Shown here: positions 59,501 through 64,000 of the stretch, piece by piece
Position numbering within the stretch: the first letter of the stretch is position 1
Layout: every line of letters begins with the position of its first letter
Assembly (NCBI RefSeq): GCF_018413465.1
Contig: NZ_JAHCDK010000002.1
Coordinates: 310,001 to 374,000, forward strand
Source: Flavobacterium sp. CYK-55
GTDB taxonomy: Bacteria > Bacteroidota > Bacteroidia > Flavobacteriales > Flavobacteriaceae
Length of the DNA: 64,000 bases
Reading direction: 5' to 3'
Made by a program: the position numbers and the translations under genes
Notes under the pieces: model-generated
What the model saw: only the letters and a program-made list of their open reading frames with translations
What the model was told of the DNA's origin: nothing
The model's database searches: none

Positions 59501-60368
59501 AGCAGCACTTTCAGGAGGTATGGTTCCGAATGGTTATATAGCTGCTGGCCAAGGTTTCTTTACCAGAAGTACCGCAACAGCACCGAGCGGAGATCCGGTT
59601 GTGTTCAAAAACACAATGCGTTCATCAGTGAATAATCAATTTTATAGAAACGCATCGATTGTGAGCAGTGCTCAAAAACTAATGACCGATACCACTGAGA
59701 AACACCGCATTTGGCTCAACTTGATCTCGAACAGCGGAGTATTTAATCAAATCTTGGTTGGTTATGTTTCGGGAGCTTCTAGCGGTTGGGACAGAACTTA
59801 TGATGGTGTGCGTTTTACTGATGGCATCAGCAGTACTTTTTATTCAATTATTCCTGAACAAAATCTGGTAATTCAGGGCAGACCATTGCCTTTTGATGTG
59901 ACAGATCAAGTTCAACTTGGATTCAAGACTACTACTGCCGATACTTTCTCGGTGCGCCTAGACCAATTTGATGGATTGTTTGACACACAAGATATTTTTA
60001 TTGAAGACAAATTACTCGGAATTGTACACAACCTTAAACAAAGCCCGTATTCATTTAGCTCTGGAGCCGGAACTTTTAATGATCGCTTTGTACTTAGATA
60101 CAATAATAATCTACTCAATATTACTCATCCGCAAATGGAATCGAATATTTGGGCGCAAATTCATAACGGTATTTTAAAATTAGATTCTAAAAAATTTATG
60201 CAACAAATTGAGTTATTTGACTTAACCGGAAAATTGATTATATCTCAAAAATTTGATGTTCCTATACTTGAACATCATGAGTCATTTACCTATGCGGATG
60301 GAATTTATTTGTTAAAAGTTCACCTGAATGACGGAAATATCCAAACCAAAAAACTGATTACAAAATAG
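53568..60368 (+). CDS. giant secreted FN3-repeat protein with GEVED domain and T9SS type A sorting tail
   Basis: 2266 residues. An N-terminal signal (hydrophobic core FFLTLLFTVSFLVSNSAQG, about 22-40) is followed by a Gly/Thr-rich beta domain (about 41-255). Four tandem repeats of about 215 residues come next (about 259-1113), each a pair of FN3-like folds. A GEVED domain (FNIWVDWNNDLDFDDSGE) and an FN3 domain follow, then an Ig/PKD-like stretch and a long beta domain with LLGNPYPSAVDAQAFL. The tail resembles a T9SS type A sorting domain (LTGKLIISQKF, ADGIYLLKVHL). It is probably secreted through the T9SS and attached to or released from the surface; adhesion is plausible but unproven. Confidence 0.85.
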   Translation: MKKNFYNSKFPFWNKTSIVKEFFLTLLFTVSFLVSNSAQGQIALRGAATTSTTNNTNITINKPTGVVAGDVMLVNIAKAGNNTNAPTLAGWTLISGVAIGGGGTQRYGAVLYKVAGATEPANYTFALGAGTNTGSGGIVAFSGVDGTTPFDVTPGTISVQASQTGVVATGLTTVTANTAIIMFGQAGGNDPTYNNGAWSTTSPGALTELFDVGHAAGNQSSAGAAWATKATVGATGNGAATLSVAERNGGILIALRPSCTVPSAPSQPTAFTLGTATSSSLPASFTGSASGYLVIQSLTNSLPAQPVDGTTYNAANISSLGAGLSFIQSSNSTSIPGTGLNGNTRYYYFVFAYNTPPCSGGPIYSTAAPLTGNGTTCPAIPNSVSINSLTHNGFTVDWATPTGGNALPITYTLQVCTNAAYTVNVAGSPFTINDPTVTRVITGLNPNTIYYYRILASNGCTSAYASGNVTTLQPPCVAPVAQASALVIGTRTSTSVPASFSGSANGYLVIQSQNSTPPSQPANGTTYNAGNIATLGSGLTFIQSNNTTNIAGTGLIGNTTYYYFVYAYNNSACSGGPVYNTSGPLTGNGTTCPAVPNSVTINNLSHNGFTVDWATPTGGNALPITYTLQITTNAAYTANIPGSPFTIAAPTNTRIITGLNPNTVYYYRILANNGCSSTYVTGNTTTLQTPCLAPVNQASALTFGTATNTTLPASFTGTANGFLVIRSLSNIPPSQPVNGTIYNAGNINTLGSGLTFIQSSNATTIAGTGLTGNTRYYYYIYAYNNTACSAGPAYNTSGPLSGSGVTCVNTPNSLTVTGLSHNGFTLNWIYPTGGNALAVTYTVQITTNAAYTANIPGSPFTIADPTVTKVVTGLNPNTQYYYRILASNGCNSAYVTGNTTTLQTPCVAPVAQASAFVVGTNTSTSTAASFSGTANGFLVIRSLSNTPPSAPANGTLYNAGNIGTLGSGLTFIQSSAATTIAETGLIGNTRYYYFVYAYNNTACSGGPVYNSAAPLSGSSVTCPDIPYSVANTVTTSSSFTLNWSTPSGGSAAAITYVLQITTDAGYTANIAGSPFSIADPTNTKTVTGLAANTTYYYRILANNGCNSAYVTGTCYTGYCPATGSTAGYFINNFSTTGGTLNITNNGSGLSAGGYGNFTGLTVSQQYYGTVNFSSAYTGGTFGFNIWVDWNNDLDFDDSGEKVYGSGSFNNANTGSFTIPASATLGNHRMRIRADYWATNPNQCGTITTGETEDYTLTVLALACSSNPSNLSASSVSFTTATLNWTAASPAPASGYQYYYSVSGTPPNLATAPSGSVAAGITTASLSGLSSGTFYNVWIRSNCGGTRGLWIGPINFTTLNAPPVTTGTTFCQGGSGTVSATASCTNLVNMGTTINGGWDASNDPRAIRPIVFMANSTTCAFDPGNNTANYAAMDFQVSVTGTYTFTMAPTTAYDSMGYIVINPFNPGVCGSGTWVVGDDDSGPTTFEPQMSATLTAGVTYTLISTLYGASSLLVTNSFQWNVTAPPGGFIAGVASGSIEWYTAASGGTPIGTGSPFNPVGVSGSGLTDTNTPGTYTFYAACPNNPSVRTAVDYVINGPTATISGTGSVCQANTDISIALTGTAPWTVTYTDGTTPVTVSGINSSPYIFNVNPSSATNYTLVSANDANCNALAANLTGTATVSGAFQWQGTVDNDWSNASNWSTGLVPTATDCVIIPAAANSPVITGTGYHAFAFNLTILNGGILSIDSSNDITVTHWVHVLSGGQFYIKDSASLIQINNVPNTGNINMERITQPMYRFDYTYWGCPVTLASNFTLGMLSPNTLSDKFFSWIPTTGANQFGTWNFETSSSVMNPIKGYIVRAPQTFSSSPSVKVPYTANFIGTPNNGDIACPIYHGTLVGNNNDKYNLLGNPYPSAVDAQAFLTDPANAAVIDGTIYFWTHNSAPSTTYVDPFYGDYVINYNASDYASWNSLGAVGSRGSAALSGGMVPNGYIAAGQGFFTRSTATAPSGDPVVFKNTMRSSVNNQFYRNASIVSSAQKLMTDTTEKHRIWLNLISNSGVFNQILVGYVSGASSGWDRTYDGVRFTDGISSTFYSIIPEQNLVIQGRPLPFDVTDQVQLGFKTTTADTFSVRLDQFDGLFDTQDIFIEDKLLGIVHNLKQSPYSFSSGAGTFNDRFVLRYNNNLLNITHPQMESNIWAQIHNGILKLDSKKFMQQIELFDLTGKLIISQKFDVPILEHHESFTYADGIYLLKVHLNDGNIQTKKLITK
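54342..56907 (+). repeat. four tandem coding repeats of about 645 bp
   Basis: Units start at 54342, 54993, 55638 and 56283, 651, 645 and 645 bp apart. Each encodes a module A (GYLVIQS... NGTTYNAGNI... GLTFIQS... YYYFVYAYNN... GGPVYN) and a module B (NGFTVDWATPTGGNALPITY... ANIPGSPF... YYYRILASNGC). Some stretches are nearly identical between units at DNA level, for example GGAAATGCACTGCCGATTAC in units 1 and 2. Confidence 0.9.
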
Positions 60369-60376
60369 CATACAAG

Positions 60377-60399
60377 GCCCCTTAAGTGGGGCTTTTTTT
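60377..60399 (+). terminator. terminator after the first giant gene
   Basis: GCCCC (60377-60381), 6-nt loop, GGGGC (60388-60392), then seven T. Nine bases after the stop codon. Confidence 0.85.
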
Positions 60400-60587
60400 A
60401 TGAATGCTTGAAAAAAAGTGTGATTCTGAGTGCCGCCCAAACACCAAAAGCAGATTTATATTTTAAACATGCATTTGGTCGGATTTTTAAATAGTTTTCA
60501 ACAATTTTGATTTTTATAAAGATATCCTTCTGATAAATAGAAAAAAGACTATAAATTTACCAACCCTTTTTTCAATTTATCTCAAAC

Positions 60588-63500
60588 ATGATACAACTAG
60601 AGCAGCTCAGAGGCTTTCTCTGCGTACGTCCTATACGCACAGAAAAACCAATTCTAAAAAGCGCTTCTACAACTGTGAAGTTTCTTTTGTCAATATTCTT
60701 TTTTATTAGTTTTAGTAAAATTTCGGCTCAATGTACTGCTTATCAAAACTTTGAAAGTTTTGGCACAAGCATACCAAGCTCGGGAGGCACTTGGCTAGAT
60801 AACTCAATGACTTATGCCACAACTGTACCGCCAACTTATTCTTATTCAGGTTTAAATCAATTGCAATTTGATGCCGTTGGAGATTACATCATTACTCCTA
60901 AAATTGTTACTCCGGGCATATTTTCATTTTATCACCGCAGAGGGGGCGTTGCCACAGGTACTCCAAAATTTACCGTTAGAACCTCACCAGATTTAATCAC
61001 TTGGACTACAAGAGGTTCGGTAACACCAGGTTTGTTATGGACTCAAATGTCGATTAACTTGGGGGCTTTGGGACTAACTAATGTTTATGTCCAGATTATT
61101 GACGAAAGGGTTAGCGGGACTGATTTTCGTTGGATTGACGACATTGCTTGGACCTCAACCAACGCAGCCGAAAACACCATTATTCCTGCAATAGGTAATT
61201 GTAGCCAAACAATTCAATGCGGAACAACCTACAATTTTATGGACCAAGGCGGTATCAATGATGCATACAACATTACAAAAGATTACACCATCACTTTTAC
61301 CCCTTCGGTAGGAACCAGTAAAGTTGAATTGGTTTTTAACAATTTTAGCACTGAATCTGGTGAAGACGGTATGGTAATTTACGATGGTCCAAACACAAGT
61401 TCACCACAAATTTCATCTGGTTTACCTGCTGGGACAAATGCCACAAACTGCCCAGCAGGAGCATTTTATGGAGTTATTAGTCCGGGAACTGTCACTTCAT
61501 CTGATCCAACGGGGGCCATTACCATAAGATGGAGGTCAAGCAGCGCAAACAATTTTCCGGGTTGGCTTGCTAGCGTTAGTTGCGTTTCGCCTAGTTCTTG
61601 TCAAAAGCCGGTGCTAACGGCAACTAATTCAATTACCACAACTACAGCAACTATCAATTGGAATGCACCCAGTACCCCTCCTGCTAATGGCTATGAATAT
61701 GTGGTTACAACATCAAGCCTAACACCTTCAGGGAGCGGAACCTTTACTGCCGGAACTACTGTTAATCTAACAAGTCTGGCTCCCAATACCACCTATTATA
61801 TTTTTGTTAGAAGCGATTGTGGTTCCGGAAATTTTAGCAGTTGGACTTCGCCGGGTACTTTCACAACTTTATTACCTTCATGCGTAGCGCCTGTAAGCCA
61901 AGCCTCAGCCTTAGCTCTTAGCAGTATTACCAGCACTTCAATAGCGGGCACATTTTCAGGATCTGCTCAAGGTTATTTGGTTATACAATCAACTAGTGCT
62001 ACACCTCCCACCCAACCCAGTAACGGCACGATTTACAGCAGTGCCAATGTTTCAACTCTTGGATCCGGTTTAACGTTTATTCAAACCGGAGCTACCACCA
62101 CATTCACTTCTGGTTCTTTATTGGGCAATACTCAATATTACTATTATATTTATGCCTATAACAACACAAGCTGTTTGGGCGGACCTGCATATAACTTATC
62201 AGGGGCACTGACTAGCTCTGCAAATACTTGTCCGGCTGTTCCAAACTCAGTAACAACCTCAGGAATTACCTCATCTGGATTTTCAATCAATTGGACAGTA
62301 CCCAGCGGAGGTTCGGCTGCAAGCATTACTTATTTAATTCAGGTAACCACCGACGCTGGTTTTACAACAAACATTAGTGGATCACCATTTACAACATCTT
62401 CTACAACTATAAATATCAGCAGCTTAAACAGCAATACTACATATTATTATAGAATATTAGCACAAAATGGCTGTTCAAGTTCTTATGTAACCGGATCAGC
62501 TACAACACTACTCCCAAATTGTAATGCACCAACTCTTCAAGCTAGTGGTTTTACTTTAGGGGTAATTACCGCGTCGTCAATTGCAGCTAATTACTCAGGT
62601 TCAGCTAATGGCTATTTAGTGATTAGATCTTTGTCAAGTACTTTTCCAAGTCAGCCCATTAACGGAACAACCTACAGCGCAGCAAACATCGGAACTTTGG
62701 GAGCTGGTTTGACTTTTGTTCAATCGACAAGTGCTTTGTCTTACACTGATACGGGCCTTAATTCGAGTACTACTTATTATTATTTCATTTTTGCCTACAA
62801 CAACACTTCATGTTTGGGTGGTCCGGTTTATAATTCGTCTGGGGCTCTTACAGGCTCAGCAACCACACTTGCAGCATTTAATGACAATTGCAACACTGCA
62901 TATCCGTTGACTGTCAATACCACCTTAACTTGTACCACTTCAAGTTCAGGAACCACAGTAGGCGCAACACAAACGCAAGCGGGTTGTGCCGGAACTGCTG
63001 ATGACGATGTTTGGTATAAATTTACAGCAACAGCCAATACCCATGTTCTTACTGTTACCCCTGGCACTTTGACCGATGCCGTTCTTCAAGTTTTTTCAGG
63101 AACTTGTGCAGGAACATTAACCAACCTTGGTTGTATTGACAACACCTCAGGAACGGGTATTGAGACTAATTCATTTTCAGGATTAACTCCGGGAACCCAG
63201 TATTTTGTTCGAGTATATAGTTTTGGAAATGCCACCGGACAAGGCACTTTTTCATTGTGTGTTACAACTACTCCTGCGTGTACCACTCCAAGTCCTGCAA
63301 CAAGTTTGTCATTCTTAACACCAACAGCCACAACAATTTCGGCAAATTATACAGGTTTGGCCAACGGTTATTTGGTCATTCAGTCAACCAGTAGCACTCC
63401 GCCATCAACACCTGTCAACGGAACAACATACAACGCTCTTAACATCAATACATTAGGAGCAGGATTAACCTTTATTCAAAGCAGCACATCTACAACCATT

Positions 63501-64000
63501 TCGGCAACAGCTCTTACAGGTAATACACGTTACTATTATTACATTTATGCATACAATAACACTTCGTGTTCGGGTGGTCCGATGTATAATTCAACCGTAT
63601 TGAGCGGAAACAATATAACGTGTGCAGCAGCACCAAGTTCAGTAAACATAAGCAATGTCAATACTTCAAACTTTACAATCAATTGGGGTTCATCAGCAGG
63701 CGGAAATGCTAATGGTGTTACTTATACATTACAGGTTACAACAGATGCAGGTTTTACAGCAAATATTGCAGGCTCTCCTTTTTCTGTTGCCGCGCCTAAT
63801 ACCTCATATAATGTTTCCGGCTTAAGCTCAAGTACACTTTACTACTACAGAATTCTAGCCAGTAATGGCTGTCTGAGTTCTTATGTAAACGGAAGCATTA
63901 GCACCACCTGTACAGCCACAAACGTACCTTATTTTCAGAATTTTGACAGTGTAACACAACCAGCTCTTCCGACTTGTGTAAGTGTCCAAAACAACAACAG
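60588..64000 (+). CDS. second giant secreted repeat protein with CUB domain, partial at its 3' end
   Basis: The frame is open from the ATG at 60588 to the window edge (1137 codons), so it runs beyond 64000. A 29-residue leader precedes a hydrophobic core (KFLLSIFFFISFSKISAQ); a GTG at 60675 would give a more normal signal peptide. Then come a beta domain (about 48-195), a CUB-like domain (NYNFMDQGG-type start, GEDGMVIYDGPN, about 205-340) and an FN3 domain. One full A+B repeat unit and a lone A module of the same type as in the neighbour follow. A pre-peptidase-like domain (DDDVWYKFTATANTH), another A+B unit and the start of a further domain (VPYFQNFDSVTQPALP) come last. Type IX secretion is inferred from similarity, as the C-terminus is outside the window. 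Confidence 0.8.
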   Translation, partial: MIQLEQLRGFLCVRPIRTEKPILKSASTTVKFLLSIFFFISFSKISAQCTAYQNFESFGTSIPSSGGTWLDNSMTYATTVPPTYSYSGLNQLQFDAVGDYIITPKIVTPGIFSFYHRRGGVATGTPKFTVRTSPDLITWTTRGSVTPGLLWTQMSINLGALGLTNVYVQIIDERVSGTDFRWIDDIAWTSTNAAENTIIPAIGNCSQTIQCGTTYNFMDQGGINDAYNITKDYTITFTPSVGTSKVELVFNNFSTESGEDGMVIYDGPNTSSPQISSGLPAGTNATNCPAGAFYGVISPGTVTSSDPTGAITIRWRSSSANNFPGWLASVSCVSPSSCQKPVLTATNSITTTTATINWNAPSTPPANGYEYVVTTSSLTPSGSGTFTAGTTVNLTSLAPNTTYYIFVRSDCGSGNFSSWTSPGTFTTLLPSCVAPVSQASALALSSITSTSIAGTFSGSAQGYLVIQSTSATPPTQPSNGTIYSSANVSTLGSGLTFIQTGATTTFTSGSLLGNTQYYYYIYAYNNTSCLGGPAYNLSGALTSSANTCPAVPNSVTTSGITSSGFSINWTVPSGGSAASITYLIQVTTDAGFTTNISGSPFTTSSTTINISSLNSNTTYYYRILAQNGCSSSYVTGSATTLLPNCNAPTLQASGFTLGVITASSIAANYSGSANGYLVIRSLSSTFPSQPINGTTYSAANIGTLGAGLTFVQSTSALSYTDTGLNSSTTYYYFIFAYNNTSCLGGPVYNSSGALTGSATTLAAFNDNCNTAYPLTVNTTLTCTTSSSGTTVGATQTQAGCAGTADDDVWYKFTATANTHVLTVTPGTLTDAVLQVFSGTCAGTLTNLGCIDNTSGTGIETNSFSGLTPGTQYFVRVYSFGNATGQGTFSLCVTTTPACTTPSPATSLSFLTPTATTISANYTGLANGYLVIQSTSSTPPSTPVNGTTYNALNINTLGAGLTFIQSSTSTTISATALTGNTRYYYYIYAYNNTSCSGGPMYNSTVLSGNNITCAAAPSSVNISNVNTSNFTINWGSSAGGNANGVTYTLQVTTDAGFTANIAGSPFSVAAPNTSYNVSGLSSSTLYYYRILASNGCLSSYVNGSISTTCTATNVPYFQNFDSVTQPALPTCVSVQNNN

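Noticed and set aside
62716-63331. Short open frames on both strands within the right-hand end
   Set aside because: They are out of frame with the continuous coding frame from 60588 to the window edge, which encodes clear FN3, CUB-like and pre-peptidase-like segments.

Overview
The window looks like a chromosome segment of a flavobacterium (Bacteroidota, family Flavobacteriaceae, probably Flavobacterium or a close relative). The reasons are the TTTG-N18-20-TANNTTTG promoters typical of the phylum, starts that almost never carry a Shine-Dalgarno sequence, a SusC/SusD pair, type IX secretion (T9SS) cargo proteins, a UpxY-type NusG paralogue, a Vi-like uronic acid capsule operon, and the gene order rplQ-carA-eno-gltA behind the ribosomal protein cluster. 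No rRNA, tRNA, CRISPR array, prophage or insertion sequence was found.

Layout. (1) 1-10981, all on the minus strand: a surface polysaccharide region. One operon (wza, wzc, tviC-like epimerase, tviB-like dehydrogenase, ugd) starts at a textbook promoter at 11004-11036. It is followed by a winged-helix regulator, a NusG-like antiterminator, rfbB, two tandem FdtA-type cupin ketoisomerases and a FemAB/GNAT-like transferase that runs off the left edge. (2) 11055-20684: housekeeping genes (recR, a sodium/solute symporter, a CoA-binding protein, marC, a two-gene arginine/citrulline hydrolase pair, gltA, eno, carA). (3) 21003-38139, minus strand: a nearly continuous ribosomal supercluster, str + S10 + spc + alpha, from rpsL to rplQ, with fusA, secY, infA and rpoA but without tuf, adk or map. 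(4) 38319-45977, plus strand: an Omp85-family outer membrane protein, then a SusC/SusD-type import locus with two further lipoproteins. (5) 46040-53288: rlmB, rhomboid protease, rarA, a hypothetical secreted protein, a YjjG-type phosphatase, radC, mpl and a TPR protein. (6) 53568-64000, plus strand: two very large T9SS-type secreted repeat proteins, the second cut by the right edge.

How the parts fit. The left operons should make, polymerise and export a capsule or O-antigen containing UDP-glucuronate- and UDP-N-acetylhexosaminuronate-derived sugars plus a dTDP-3-keto/3-amino-6-deoxyhexose. The NusG paralogue with an ops-like motif just downstream suggests processive antitermination. The most interesting non-coding signals are three divergent copies of one structured intergenic element (13273-13371, 15557-15641, 20793-20890), a pseudoknot-capable leader before rpsD (23221-23272), and a three-tier hairpin before rpsH (28304-28346). 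I found no clear new defence or mobile system.
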